DNA of 64,000 nt from contig JASXTE010000012.1 of the NCBI GenBank assembly GCA_030280995.1, positions 13,757,501-13,821,500 on the forward strand, written 5' to 3'. A model generated the notes under the pieces. It searched no databases and was not told the origin of the DNA. It was given only the letters and a program-made list of their open reading frames with translations. Shown here piece after piece: positions 12,835 to 25,384 of this stretch. The position numbers and the translations under genes were made by a program. The DNA is from Hemileia vastatrix (taxonomy: Eukaryota; Basidiomycota; Pucciniomycetes; Pucciniales; Zaghouaniaceae). Position 1 is the first letter of the stretch, and each line of letters begins with the position of its first letter.

Positions 12835-14225
12835 ATGTGTGGCTTTTTTTTTAAAGTGGTGGATGATGTAGATAAATTAGGCTATAAAGTGGTTGGAAAA
12901 GTAGAGGTTTATTATTATGAAGAAGGTATAGTTGTATGGGATAGTAGAAGGTTAGACAATGGTGTATATGTTGGGGATTTGAATTTGTTTAAAAATAGGT
13001 TGGAAGGTGTGGAAAATTTGGTTAGAAAAAGGTTGGAAAAATATAGTGTGGGCTATGAAAACTCAGTTTAAGAGATATTAGAAGGCTCAAGTGTGGAAAA
13101 ATATTAAAGTTTTAATTAGAAAAATCAAGGTATTAAGCTTTTGGCTCATTTAGCTGTAGGTGATTTAGGTGATAGGGAATTTCTAATTGATGTGGCAATG
13201 ATGGAGTTATAATATGAATTCTGGGGTCAGAAAGAGTTTTATTATTTGATGGGGAAATATTTTTTAACTCTGTAAAGACAAGAGGATTGTGGTGATGATT
13301 ATTGGGAATCTATCAAAAGGAAGTTCCCAAGTTTTTATTTATCAAGGAGAAGGTTGATGAAGATGAGGTATTGTATCTGAATCCTTACATTTTTATTACT
13401 CAGAGAAAAGGGAAATAGTTGGTATTGAAATCACTACATAAAGACCTTTGGAATAGAGACATAGTTGAAACTTATAGAGGAATTGCTGATAGATTTTGGT
13501 GGCCTGGTATGAAGATAGTATTTAAACTGTGGGTTCAGTCATGTGAAGAATTTTAAAAAAGTATTTATTGAAGGCCAAGGGAACCTGAACTTGTGAACAG
13601 CAAAAGAAATAATTTTGGTAGGCTTAGTTTGGATGCTGTTCATATTAAAGAAAATAGATATAAATATTTAATTGTGTCCACAGATAATTTATATGATCGG
13701 TTTTAGGAAGTGCCTCTTTTTAATTTAAATTCCAGAAATGTGGCAGAAGGTTTGATGAAGGATTTGGTGTATATATATGGTGTGATGAAGCTGGTAACTG
13801 TTGATGGAGGGCCTGAATTCAGGGGCAAATTTAAAGAAGCTATATCAAAGGTTGTATCAAATGCTAGGGTAGCAACCCCTTATTATCCTGATGCTGAAGG
13901 AATGGTTGAAAGAATGCATCAATTTATAGAAAAAAAAGAGAGAAAATAGTAAAAAAATTAGCTTAAGCTTACTAAGATGAAATTATCCAGCTCAAACCAG
14001 AATCTAAAGTGGTTTATTCAACTTTGGGAGAATTAAGTAAAGGATATACTGGAAACTTTAGATTTTTTAATAAGAGTCAATGTATTGGCTGGTCATATAG
14101 AAGAGGGAATATATAGAGGAGAAGAAGAAGGAAAAGGAGAAGAAGAAAAGGAGGGGAGAAATAAAAGAGGAGGAGAATTTAATGACAATAACTAAGGGAC
14201 TAGACAGGGGTGGAATGACTGAAGT
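12835..14225 (+). pseudogene. Gypsy D integrase, degenerate
   Basis: Integrase of the same divergent gypsy as the RT at 9380-11558. Visible: an N-terminal region HKDLWNRDIVETYRGIADRF followed by WWPGMK (near 13440-13520), then the core with LSLDAVHIKENRYKYLIV (first Asp kept), VDGGPEFRGKFKEA (second Asp) and YYPDAEGMVERMHQ (catalytic Glu). The lysine- and glutamate-rich tail runs to about 14225. Several stops and frame changes interrupt it. It is bracketed by two family-C LTRs whose 3' ends both face it. The first 200 bp (12649-12840) are a pyrimidine-rich tract without clear function. Confidence 0.75.
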
Positions 14226-15491
14226 GGGAGGATATAAGTTTGTAAGTATTTTATTTTCTCTGAAACTTCAACAAAAAATCTAATATCAAAAAGACTCTTA
14301 ATGCAACCTATATATAATTTTTAATTTTTAATTTTTAAAAAAGGTCAGTGCTGGAATAAAATTTAAAAAGGCAATATTCTATTATTAATTATTTTACAAA
14401 AAAAATAAAAATATGGTGTAATTAATTTTAGTGATAAATGATGGGGCTTCAGGGGATTACCCAATGCCCTTATATAGGCAAAGGGCCCTCTGAAGTGCCA
14501 TAAACATGCATATACAATGTGAAAAATAAGATAAAATAAAATAAAATAAATGTAACAAGAATATACTATTGAAGTTGAAACAAATAATTAAAAACATGAG
14601 TAAGAGCCCATTTCCCACCAAGTAAAACCCAGAAACTGTACCAAAATTAAGTGAGACATTAAATTAGTTTGAAACAAAAAGAATCTAACCATTTTAATTT
14701 AAAAAACGTTTTTTCAATGATTAAGGAAAATAGTCATTTTTAAGTGAAACAAAAAGTATACTATTTTTTGCACAAAATTTTTATGTAGGTAATTAATTTA
14801 ATATAAAACATGAATAAATAATTTTTTAAACTATTTCATTAATGTAATAATATTTTTGAATCAAAAAAATAATTAATTTAATGTGATTACTAATTTAAAG
14901 TAAAAAATTTAATATTTTTTATTAAGTAAGTGTTTTAACTAAATTAATAATTTTTCTGACACAATTAATGGTCAAAAAAGCGCCCAATATTTATGGATTA
15001 TAAGATATGTATCAAATTATTTAATTATTATATATAATTAATTAAATAATAAATTTAAAATTAAAAATTAAAATTTATAATTAAAATATAATATTATATT
15101 AATTAATTAATAATTTATAATTATTAGGGGGTATCAATGTTCAGGGATCAGAAATTAAATTAATTGCGGATAAAAATCCTTATACCCCAATTATCTTCCG
15201 CAATTATTTTTGCTAGTAATTGGGTTATTAGACACTTTACGTGTCAATGTTCACCTCTTATCCGACATTTATTTACTCAATTTTTCATATCCACATCTTG
15301 GACAACCTTCTGTCATAACCACATCTTGACCTACTTTCTGCCATAACCACATCTTGGACTACTCCCTGGATATGCCTTCTACCTTGCTGCACACTTCCAT
15401 TCTCATCCCATCCTGTTCATTCTATCCGCTCAGAGCCCCTCACCATCTCATCTGCTTGTTTCTCCTCCTTTTCATCTTCATTTATAATAAC

Positions 15492-16841
15492 ATGCCTTGT
15501 CATCCTAGATCTTCTCAAAGGCAGCCATCACCCAGTTGTTCTTCAATTCCCACTACTTCCTCTTTCCCCCGCTCAGCCAAGAAATCAAAGACCGTTCAAT
15601 TAAAAAAAGATGACCATCTCATTCTTATCAACTTGCTGAAAACCAAATCTAACTATGATTCTTGTTTTGGTACTGAGTATTCCACTAAAGTAGGACGGCC
15701 CCCCGCATCAAAAGTTAATGGCTATCTTCTAATGGCAAATGAATTACGCACTAAGACCAAGGGAAGGATTGATCTTTTGCCTAAACAGATGTCTGAACGC
15801 TTCAAGCATTACCGAGCAAAATACAAGAAGGCAAAGGCTCTTTCATCTTCCACTGGTTTTGGGATTACCAACAACGATATAACTAAGGGAATAAAATCCA
15901 TAGACGATAAACTTGATTCCTTATGTCCTTACTTTAAAGAGATGGATGCAATTTTTTGAGAGCGAGCCGATGTTAATCCTGTAAAAATGTTGGATGGAGA
16001 AGATCCTATCTCCAAACATGATGTTGAAGCAAATATTTTCCCATCCTCTTCCTCCACTCAAGCCTCCCCTCATTTGAATGAGACATATCTAGATAGCTTT
16101 TCTGTAGATCCTATAGGTGATTTAACCCAACCAAATATTACTCAGGTCTGTTTCTTTTTTCTTTTATCTTATCTTTTCTATTTTTTATTTACTTATCTTT
16201 TTCTTATTTCTTAAAAGGCTGATGAACAAACCCAGGATCCTCAATCAACTGAGTCTGAAGCTAGTGACAATGATGAGGAGGAAAACGTTACGTTGAACAA
16301 AAAGCAAAGGGCTTCAAGTAGTCTAAATTTCCTCTCCCAAGGAAGACAAAAAAGTGATACTTCATCACAAACACCTTTTTCTTCGATGGAACAGTTTTTA
16401 GAGAAATGTGATGCTGGTAAGTGATATCATACCTCTTATCACTTTACACTGCTTTTCTTCTACTTTATGTTAATTTTTATTCTCACTCTAGAACAAGTGG
16501 AAATTGCTAAAGAGACTCTAAGCTTTGAAAAGAAGAAATACGAGCTCTCTTTAAGGAGGGATGACAGAGTACAAGATTTGGAAGAGAGGAAGTACGAGCT
16601 CTCTTTACGGAAGGATGATCGGGTCAAAGATTTGGAGGAGAAGAAGTTTGAGTTAACTCTTAGTATTGAAAAATCCAAAAAAGAGGAAAAAACACTTGAG
16701 CATCAAAACTTAATGGAACAGATGAAGTATAAGCATGATCTTCAAGAAAGTTCTAAAAAGAAAGATTTCTTGATCGAATGCATTAAAGCAAACAAATCTG
16801 TTGAAGAAATAGAACATTTAATGAAATTTTTTGTTGACTAG
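15492..16841 (+). pseudogene. Harbinger accessory protein (Myb/SANT-like position, coiled-coil C terminus)
   Basis: Three exons, 15492-16145, 16218-16416 and 16492-16841, joined by 72- and 75-bp GT-AG introns. They give 400 codons in one frame except a TGA at 15957 where copy 2 has GGA. The N-terminal part has a conserved block DDHLILINLLKTKSNYDSCF, KVNGYLLMANEL and LPKQMSERFKHYRAKY, consistent with a DNA-binding domain of the kind Harbinger ORF1 proteins carry. A Ser/Thr-rich acidic linker follows, then a charged coiled coil with 17-residue repeats (KKYELSLRRDDRVQDLEE type). In PIF/Harbinger elements a Myb-like partner brings transposase to the ends; that role here is inference. The accessory role rests on position rather than motif. 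Confidence 0.7.
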
Positions 16842-16974
16842 TTTCTTTTATTTCTTTCACACTTCATGTGTTCATATTTATTTGTACATAAATTTTACAA
16901 TTATTTTCTGTATTTCTTGAAATTTTGTATTTTAATGTTAAATATTCTTTCTTTAAGTAAAATTTTCAAGTCTC

Positions 16975-17430
16975 CTTTGAAAATTTGACAATCTCCCACC
17001 CCTGGAGTTTTTTGAAGTAAGGGGTGGGTATCACAAAAATTCTTTCATGTCATGAATCTTGAAAGTCTTATATGAAAATTTGGCTCTACTACCCCCTGCA
17101 TTTTACCGGTATCCCCAAAATTCTTACAAGTCAAGAATTTCACAAGTCTTATAAGAAATTTTGGCAATACCCCCCCCCCCCCCTGGATTTTATTGAAGTA
17201 AGGGACAGGTATCACAAAAAAAATTTCACCAAAAAATTTACAAGTCAAAAAAATTCTATATCTGTTTTAAAAAATTGGCAATACTCTCCCCTGCATTTTA
17301 TTGAAGCAAGGGGTGGGTATCACCAAAATTTTTCTAAGTCATCAATTTCACATGTCAGATTTGAAAATTTGGCAATAACCCCCCCTGCATTTTATTGAAG
17401 TAAGGGGTGGAAGTCATCTAAATTTAATAT
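16975..17430. repeat. Minisatellite of ~90-110 bp units inside Harbinger copy 1
   Basis: About five imperfect units, each with TTATTGAAGTAAGGGGTGGG and TATCACCAAAATT followed by a poly-C run and TTTGAAAATTTGGCAATA. The same array in copy 2 (51010-51665) has about seven units, so array length differs between copies. Confidence 0.8.
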
Positions 17431-17710
17431 TATTACATAAATTATTAAATAAATATCTAATATATATCAATTTCCCTATTTTAAAGTAATGACAATCCCT
17501 CTAGCCAAAATGCAGACCAAGTCTAGAAACAAAAGTTTGGGACTTTCTACAGGTATAGGCTAGAGGAACCCCATGAAACAAATAAATGTTATCATGATTA
17601 CCTTTTATACAACACAAGGTCATTGGCCCATTACTTTTGTTGAGGAAATTGATACATAAAAAATATTTATTAAAAATTTATGAAAAAATATAAAATTTTT
17701 GATGACAAAT
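17431..17710. other. Harbinger noncoding spacer
   Basis: AT-rich spacer shared with copy 2 (51670-51955). It probably holds the 3' end of the minus-strand dioxygenase gene. No other feature seen. Confidence 0.5.
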
Positions 17711-18320
17711 CTAATCCCCATACTTTTTGGATCTAAATAAAGTTTTTTTAAATCGATTAACTTCACCTTCTTTCTTTACCTTATTGATTCTATGAATCAA
17801 CTTATGACTGATTTGAAATGAGCAACCAAAATGTGTTAAATCTTGACAGGATTCCAAACCAGGAGGAGCTTTGGTCGTTTGATGATTATCCTTAGAAGAA
17901 TTACAAATAGTTTCGATGATACCATTTCCCAAACTAAAATCAATGATGCACCGGTGGTCTTGAAAATATAAACCATGTCCTTGATTTTATCTGGAGATGG
18001 TATTGGTTGCCCAGTAATTGGTTTGATATATGAGAATATACCAAAAGTAAGAAAATTGGCATCATTCCTATCGATATGAATCCTATTGTGGAATCCAGAA
18101 TGAGTGATAATAACATTAGAGAATAAAAGATATTTGTGGCTGATATCTTCCCATTTGGAGTCACACCAATTCGGTATTCCAACTTTGGTTGCAAGTTCAT
18201 GATTTTCTTCAAATGATTTATTACAGAGCTTTTTGAGTCAAAAAGCAAGAAAAGAGTTAAAGGAAGGTAGAGTGTCCCATAAGCGAAAATCTTCATCTTT
18301 TTGAGCTTTAGTGATATTCT
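17711..18320 (-). pseudogene. Tet/JBP-like 2OG-Fe(II) dioxygenase, last exon, frameshifted (Harbinger copy 1)
   Basis: The minus strand reads KAQKDEDFRLWDTLPSFNSF, then NHELATKVGIPNWCDSKWED, then SGFHNRIHIDRNDANFLTFG. It then loses frame near 17985, where a run of three A in copy 2 (AAAGGAC) is two here, and resumes as GNGIIETICNSSKDNHQTT and DLTHFGCSFQISHKLIHRI. HxD (HID), a distal His (DNHQTT) and the THFGCSFQI block fit the Tet-like dioxygenase fold expanded in basidiomycetes. The upstream exon present in copy 2 is missing. Members of this fold oxidise 5-methylcytosine or related bases; the substrate here is unknown. Confidence 0.6.
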
Positions 18321-18424
18321 TGACCAACAAATATATGCCCCGATAATAATCATATAAGAGTTTCAGAATCCTTATCCTCTAAATATGCAATATAAAAATG
18401 TGAAATAAGACAAGTGAAATTTGG

Positions 18425-18745
18425 AAAAAAGGCTCAACTTCAAAGGTCAAAATCTCAGCAACCACTGAACCTAATTCAAACCTGTTTGTGGGAAATGAAA
18501 GATATGCTTTAGTAGAATATTCAGTTAAAGGACATGTGATTTGAATAAACCTAACCCTAATTTGTTACATAAAAAATGAAATAAAAATTTAAATTGGGAA
18601 AAAAAGGCTCAACTTTAACGGTCAATATCTCAGCAACCACTGAATCAAATTCAAATCTGTTTGTATGAAATGAAAGGTAGCCTTCAGGAGAATCTTCAGT
18701 AAAAATAACATTAGATTTGAATAAACCTAACCCTAATTCCAAGTC
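18425..18745. repeat. Tandem duplication of ~174 bp
   Basis: Two diverged units, each with AAGGCTCAACTT, AATCTCAGCAACCACTGAA and TTTGAATAAACCTAACCCTAA. They occupy the place where copy 2 has the upstream exon of the dioxygenase gene. No coding potential seen. Confidence 0.75.
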
Positions 18746-19584
18746 TGATTTTCAAAATTTTAAAAAAACTTGAAAAGTTGTAATGAAGATGAGATCAAAA
18801 GGAGTTTTATAAGCTCACTGTTATCCAGATAAGAGTCATACATATATTTAAGTATGAAGTTTTCATAAAAGGAATGAGATATCATATAGGCATGAAAAAA
18901 AGGAGATGAAACTTACCTTGAGTGAAAAGTAGGAAAAATAGAGTGAGAAAGATTGATGTTGGAATTGTGGGGAAATTGAATATGGAGTAAGTGAAATGCA
19001 TAAAGAATGTGCAATGTATGTGTTTCAATGAAATGGAGCCAAAAAAAAGTGAAATAAGGGAAAGGGGGGATAATGACAATGCCAAGGAGGGATGAAGAGT
19101 AGGGTGATGGAGCTAAAAAATAAAGTAAAGAGGGAGAGAAAAAAAAGGTTATTTATACCATTGAAATCCAAAATAACCACTTACAAAAAAAATTTAGATA
19201 AAAAAAATAAAAAAAAACAGAAAAAAACAAAAAAAAATATAATTAGTAATCAAAAAATCAAAAAAAAATGAATAAAATGACTTACCTGGAGAGATGAGAT
19301 GACAAAATGAATGAAACCAAATTGTTTAAGGGATGTTGGAGGAAAATAGGAAAAGGATATGAGGGATGAATGAAAAAAAAAATCACTGACAAAATATGCA
19401 ATTTCAGAAAATATGCGATTTCATGTTGAGCTGGTGAAAGAAAACCAATGAGCCATCCAAAAAAAAGATATTCACTGTAAATTCAAAAAAAAAAATGAAT
19501 ATGCAACAAACCAAAATACAAAACCAAGTGAATAAATTACACAAAGATGACATTTGGAAAGTATGAAAACATAAAAATTAAAAA
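18746..19584. other. Harbinger noncoding interior
   Basis: A- and purine-rich low-complexity sequence between the dioxygenase remnant and the transposase. Parts (19380-19580) match 54620-54840 in copy 2. No gene seen. Confidence 0.5.
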
Positions 19585-20896
19585 TTAAAAGCATTGCAAA
19601 GTGAAATGTTGGAGAGTAATTGGCATTATAATGGAGCGTATGCCAGTTGATTGAATGATTTGTGAATCAAGGGAGGGGAGTGCCGGTGGTGGTTCAGGAT
19701 CCTCATCTTCATAAAGATCATTCCACTCATCCTTTAAATCAGCTAGAATATTGTGGAGTATTACGCAAGTCAAGATCCGATGATTTGCAGTTTTGATCTC
19801 CAATTTTTTTTGAAATTGGATTCTGAGCTCCCGAAGACTAGAAAATTGTCCCTTTAAAATACCTATAGCATGTTCAATTCGTACTCTTGATTGTGCAAGG
19901 TGATAATTAAAGGCAGTTTTGGGGTCATTTTCTGAAGTTGCACCACAGAAAGCAGGTATAATGTACTTTCCACTTGCATATGCTGAGTCTGCAAGGAGGT
20001 ACTGAGATTTGTCAAAGTATAATTCAGGGGATTGAGAGATCCTCATTCTTTGGAAGACGGAAGAGTCATGACATGATCCAGGGCAGCCACTGTGAAAAGC
20101 AATAAAATTTTTATTGACATCGCATACAAGTTGAACGGCAATAGAGTATCTAGAAAGAAGATAAAAAGTTAGATTGTGAAAGATGAGAACTTGGAGAAGA
20201 TTTTGAAGAAACCTTTTTTTGCGATCAAAATAATGGTTGCCATCATGAGCAGGCTTTTGACTCAAAGGGATAGTTGTGCCATCAACAAAACCTATACAGC
20301 CAGGGAAGCCTTCAGCTTGCATTACTTGAGGATTCAAGTCGCTGTTCTGGAGTTGGCCAAGCAAGAGTTTGAGACTTGAGGGAAAGGATAGCAATCATAC
20401 AGCGCTTGGTGTATAATATCACGGTACCATATCCTATGTTAAAGAGATTATCCAAACGTCTTACGGCAGCACCATTTCCATTTGAGCCAAAGCGACATAG
20501 AGCAACAGCAAGTTGGATGGCAGGATTATGCTGTTTGTTATGAGAATTGTTATGGAAGATAGGATGATCGGAGATGAGTTGATAAAGTTTGAAGAAAGAA
20601 TTGGGAGAAGTTCTAAAAAGTTGTGTGAAGTTTAAATGAGGAATGTTGAGAATGGAGGCCAGATTATATCGGGGATCATGATAAAGATTTGGCCCCCTGG
20701 TGATGATGTAACGCTTTTTGGAAGGAAAACACATATAAGCTAAAGCATCTTCCAAATCAGAGTCACATTTATAGTAGAGAACTAAAAGTAAAGTGATGGC
20801 ATTAATAGTGGAGTGAAGTAGCCGTCTAGTAGAGAGGTGTTTCATTGTTGCCGGTGGAAGGGTTATGTGATGAGGGAAGTGGGAATTCACCGCCAA
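19585..20896 (-). pseudogene. PIF/Harbinger DDE transposase (DDE_Tnp_4 type), one frameshift
   Basis: Minus strand from ATG at 20896. The N-terminal helical domain (RTSPNSFFKLYQLISDHPIF, ALCRFGSNGNGAAVRRLDNL) leads into the catalytic core. First Asp in GFVDGTTIPL, then CPGSCHDSSVFQ, second Asp in LLADSAYASGKYIIPAF, Glu in RVRIEHAIGILKG, so the triad is intact. A 63-bp GT-AG intron (20150-20212) joins DRKKR to YSIAVQLVCD. Around 20340 two bases are missing relative to the truncated copy at 46203-47157 (ESSQVMQ), shifting the frame, so this copy should not make full-length protein. Family enzymes cut and paste with 3-bp duplications, as seen here. Confidence 0.88.
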
Positions 20897-21109
20897 ATGT
20901 GCAGTTGGGGTGTGTAGATAGAAAAAAAACTTAAGTGTTCGCCACCAAAATTAAGTAGCATAGAGTGAGGAAAGACTTAAGGATGGCATCAGCAATTATG
21001 AGTCCTGTGACTTTCTTGCAAATCCATCATGGATGAGATGAGTTTTGGATCAGGAATTAGGAATGGAAATTGGGGTATAAGAGGCGGGATAATGCATTAT
21101 TGTGGATTC

Positions 21110-21141
21110 CTTATCCACTAGCCCCGGGGCTAGTGGATAAG
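21110..21141. promoter_or_regulatory. Perfect 32-bp subterminal palindrome of the Harbinger element
   Basis: CTTATCCACTAGCCCC followed by its exact reverse complement, about 90 bp inside the transposase-side end. It recurs with one central change at 46287-46318 and 57180-57211. A transposase-binding or regulatory site is inferred from position and conservation. Confidence 0.6.
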
Positions 21142-21514
21142 AATCTTCCACAATTAATAATGTCTGATCCCGGAAAAAAAAATTCCTGATCCCTAATTGC
21201 AGATCCCTGAACATTGATACCCCCTATTAAATACATAAAAAAGCACTCATACTTTTTAGAATATAATGTATTTTTTATTTATTTAATTGTATATATAATT
21301 TATATAGTAATAAAATTCATATAACTCTTATTTTAATTTATTATTATGAGTTAGTTATGTAATTTTATTTTTCAATATAATCTTAATTTAAATACATAAT
21401 ATAAATAAAAAATTTCTCATTTTGAAGTCCAATAAAATATTATAACATATACTGGACTCCTGGTACAGCCTGGCTGACACAATGGGTGTTTGTGCTTGAT
21501 ATTTATGCAAGTGA

Positions 21515-21689
21515 TTTACATCAGGTTTTTTCCCAAAGAGTAAATCCATTTAGCCATGAAGAGGATATGTAGAATTGATTTTTTCAGAAAAAAAATTATT
21601 TTTATTTTCTCATCTTTTTTATAAATTTCAAAGATATCAGATATTTTTAATTTAGTAGATTTTGGAGAAGTAGATTTTGAGCTAGTCAT
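21515..21689 (-). pseudogene. Gypsy A gag, N-terminal remnant
   Basis: The minus-strand frame starts MTSSKSTSPKSTKLKISD about 235 bp after the end of the family-A LTR, the expected place for gag. It stops after about 57 codons and is cut by the family-C LTR. No gag domain can be proven. Confidence 0.35.
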
Positions 21690-21924
21690 GATAAATTAAT
21701 TCTATGCAAAATATATATTTTTTAAGTGTGCAAATAAATGTTTGTTTACAAAATAAAAAACCTACCCAACATTTTGATATAAAAATATAGCCTTAAAACA
21801 AGATAAAAAGTTGTGATTATTGAAATTTTAATAGGAAAATTTGATGAAAAAAGGTAGAAAATGTATTAAACTTACTTGGGTGTGAAGAATAATAATTTTT
21901 ATAGTAAAAGTGGGACAGGGGTGA

Positions 21925-23422
21925 TTTCAGGCTGAGATCAAGTACAAGGACGTGAAATAGCTTGAAAAGTCTGTGTCTAGAAGATTTTAATGGTCCTATA
22001 TGAATACTGTAGTATAAATCCAACAAATAGTAAAATATAATCCAAAATTAGGGTCTCAGTAATATAATTCTCACTAATTTTATATATGGCTTACAATCTT
22101 TTTAGTTGGTAGAAAAATAGAATTTAATTATTCAGATACTATTCAAAAGACTCTATAAGTGCTAATTGATATGTATTATAATTGGTTTGGCTATATGATT
22201 TAAATTTTAATGATAAAGAATGTAGAAAACAAGACCCAAAACCTCCTCCTTTTATACACAATGAGTTCCCCTATGAATCCCTTGATTTACCAGTCCAATA
22301 CACAGTTAATGACGTCTCCATCCAACTAATAAACATGTCCATCAACATCCCAAGTGACCCATAACATAATTAGAAGAATATCAACGGCCAAAATCTTGTA
22401 ATAATAGGGAAAATCCATCAAAATTAAAGAATAAGTAAAAAAGAGAGTATATGCGTATTATACATCAATATAAAAGACTAAAGAGGGAAAATTAAGGTTA
22501 ATAAGATATTAATAATAAGGGGATTCACAGTAGAAATGATGGGGCTGATCCTGACATTATACTACATGAAATTCCCATTCAAAATTGACCAAAATTGACT
22601 GAGAAACCACCTAGAAACCCAAAAAAGGGTGTGAGATGTGGGGTAACCACATGCAGTCCTTGGCAGGCGCTTGCACAGGTAAATCCTTGACTAATTTTAG
22701 GAAAATTTAAGCATGGTAGTGAAATAAGGTGCCAAGAATGAGGTTATTAATGAAATTAGTGCATATAAAGAGGGTCAATGCATTATTAATTAAGCTAGGA
22801 CACTAAATAAGCGCCTCTTGCCTCTTTAGTGTGTTTCCCCACAGTGGGCATAGAATGTGGGGTAATTATAGTGTGAAAAAGCTAACTTTGCTAAAAATGA
22901 AGCTATTCACACAGGAAAAATTCAGGCAGTATGTGGCCAGTACACAGAAGCCATTTCTGGCATAAAAAACACCAAATTTGAAAAGTGTTATTTTTATGCA
23001 TTTAAGTAGCCAAATCAATAGTCCTAAATGAGAAAAATTGAACTGTCAAAGCGCAATTCTGATATTCTTTAATTTATAGTGCATATAATCAACTTTTAAG
23101 TGATTTAAAGCGCATTTCTTGTTTTTTGCATAAAACAATGAAAATAACAGCTTTAAGTGTACTTAAGAATTATGTAGCCTTATATTTAAGGTTCTTAAGA
23201 TTACCCTAACATATTTCAACCTAATATTAAGTACATAAGACTTATAAAAGGTGGATATATGCGTGTATATAAGGTGTTATAATGGCATTTTTTGTGTATT
23301 TTCATAATTTTACTTATGTATACTGTTTGTGTACTCTAATTTATTGTTCCCATGTTTAGTTCATGTGTTTAACATAACTTATAAGTACTTTTTACTCAGT
23401 CATGAGGATATACAGGCTGACA
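21925..23422 (-). repeat. LTR, family A, copy 1
   Basis: About 1.5 kb. On the minus strand it begins TGTCAGCCTGTATATCC at 23422 and ends near CTCAGCCTGAAA at 21925. It is collinear with 47158-48649 and 60197-61031. A minus-strand TGTATAAAAGGAGGAGG near 22260 is the likely TATA box and is kept in all three copies. Confidence 0.8.
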
Positions 23423-24796
23423 GGAGAAGAGCTGTGAAGTACAGTAGAATGTGGGAACATGTGTATTGATGGGCTGATCTTTGGTTGAGATAATTTTTCA
23501 AAGAAAAGGAAGTATTTGACCTAATGTTTGAGAAATCAACTACCAAGGCAGCCATGTTTCATGGCATGTTTGGGTGATTTTTTTCAAGTGAAACCTTCCA
23601 GATGTGTTTGGCCATGCTTGAGACCCACTATTATTTGATTTTGAACAAGTTAAAGGCTCTAAGCACTATGATTAGTTTATAAAAGGATATTTAACCTTAA
23701 AAATCAGTAAATTGTGCTCAGAAAGGGTCATTATTAAAATCATATATAAATTCATACCCAGAAACCAAAAAAATTTGACTAGATATCTAGTGCACAGCTT
23801 TTTCTGTTGTGTTACTATGGCATTTATACCCATACCAGTGGCAAAATATGAGGAAAATGTGTAAAAAAATTAAGAGATAAAAGTTGTGCAAAAATAAATC
23901 TACCCCAATCCCCTGCCCTTGGACCTTCTACATTTCCCCCTCTCAATTTCCCTTGGCTCCCCTCCCCTACTCACTCATTGGCACCCCATTGGTGCAGTAT
24001 CCAGACAAAATGATTCAGTACTTCTTTATTTTTCATAACCCACTTAATAAGTATCAGTTAAAACTGGAATTTTTAAAATTTAAGTAGGCTGTGTATGTTT
24101 ATAACAAGTAATTAAATAAAAACAAGAAATTTTATTTTTACCTGATTTTTTTTAATAAAAAAGTGGAGTTTGGCATTTTTAAACTAAGAACCTGAGGGAT
24201 ATTCCTTTTTTAATAATTGATAGCCCCCTAGTGGTTACCACTATATACAAAAAATAAGAAGGAAAAAAAAGAAAAATAGTTTTTGTTTAAATGAAAGGAG
24301 ACCCACTATATTCATCTTCTTTTCACAAGTTTGGTAGTGATTTGAAACTCTTCAAGTGATGAAAATTTAACAAAGTTGATGTCACACTGGGAAGGCTTAG
24401 CCAGATAATAGTTGGATACTTAGTTCTATGGCATTCATGTTTCTCTACTTCTGATTTATGGTGTCAAATTTAGGGTGAGTCCCTATTTTCCCGACCTAGA
24501 AAAAGATCAAGTTGAGCCATATGAGGCACAAAAATAAAAAACCTTCAAGTGAATCAATCATTTTTTTTGAATAATATGAAAATGATATTAACAAATGAAA
24601 CAGAGGAATGTAGAGAGTTCTTTACACAGAGCCAACATCAAAGATATTGTAGAGTTGGTTTCTGTGCAAAAGATGAAAAAGTGAAAAAATATTTTTTTTC
24701 AGTTACTGCTCCTAGCTTACTCGTTAACCATGTCTTTACATCTGTTGATAGTTAAGATTTGAAGAAATAAAATAATAAAAAATAGGACCTTGGTAT
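23423..24796. other. Intergenic DNA, no gene seen
   Basis: AT-rich, short open frames only, no family recognised on either strand. Confidence 0.5.
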
Positions 24797-24990
24797 CACT
24801 ACAGCACATGTTTATTTCGCCATGGGGCGCAACAATTACACAACAGTTGTGCAACAATTACGAGACAATTATTTCTTGCACTTAAGACCCACCTAAGACA
24901 TTTTAGTGCCAAAAACAATTGTTACTTAACTGTTGCGTAATCGTTGCGCCATTGTTGCGCTCCAAGACGAAACGAACATTTGATGCAGTG
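24797..24990. mobile_element. CACTA-type foldback MITE (194 bp)
   Basis: Left end CACTACAGCACATGTTTATT and right end ending GATGCAGTG pair over about 80 bp with mismatches. Both arms carry GGCGCAACAATT-like motifs. A TAT triplet flanks both sides, consistent with a 3-bp duplication. Confidence 0.75.
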
Positions 24991-25384
24991 TATTCTGCCA
25001 AGACAGTGAAGCTTGGTGGACTTTCAAAAAAAAAAAATTCTGCTTTCTCACTGGCTGCTACTTTGTTTGAATTTAAAAAAAAGCCAGATGGCAATAGTCT
25101 CACTGCATCATTTCTATTACTTTTTTTCATTTTTCATTTTTCTAGATTTTTCATGTTAGAAAAAAAGCAACATCCAGTGAAAAAGTAGCGCTGGATTTTT
25201 GAAAACTCACCAAGCTTTACTGCCTTGGCTGTAACAGTTATGTAGCCACTAAAACCATTACTGCTTCTAAGACCTAAATGCTTCGCCTATGGAAGGAGTA
25301 CCTTAAGATTGTAGTAAGTGAAATCAAATTTTAGGCAAAGATATGAAGATTCATATATATGTATTTTCATATCTATATACATCA

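Larger units (their letters stand above)
15127..21225. mobile_element. PIF/Harbinger-type DNA transposon, copy 1 (6.1 kb)
   Basis: Inverted ends AGGGGGTATCAATGTTCAGG match from both sides, flanked by ATT on each side (15124-15126 and 21226-21228), a 3-bp duplication as expected for this superfamily. It encodes a DDE transposase (minus strand), a coiled-coil accessory gene (plus strand) and a truncated Tet-like dioxygenase gene (minus strand). Genes converge toward the middle. Each gene has at least one disabling change, so this copy is not autonomous as it stands. It lies inside a family-C LTR, so it is younger than that LTR. Confidence 0.88.
14241..21479 (-). repeat. LTR, family C, minus orientation, split by Harbinger copy 1
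   Basis: On the minus strand it starts TGTCAGCCAGGCTGTACCAG at 21479, runs to 21226, is interrupted by the Harbinger element 15127-21225, and resumes from 15126 down to about 14241 (about 1.14 kb of LTR in all). It is the inverted counterpart of 11559-12648; matching landmarks are the AAATATTGGGCGCTTTTTTG block and GCCTATATAAGGGC promoter-like sequence near 14480. Confidence 0.7.

Noticed and set aside
12615..12854. 79-codon frame with a long Leu run
   Set aside because: Pyrimidine tract translation just after an LTR end; no homologous frame elsewhere in the window.
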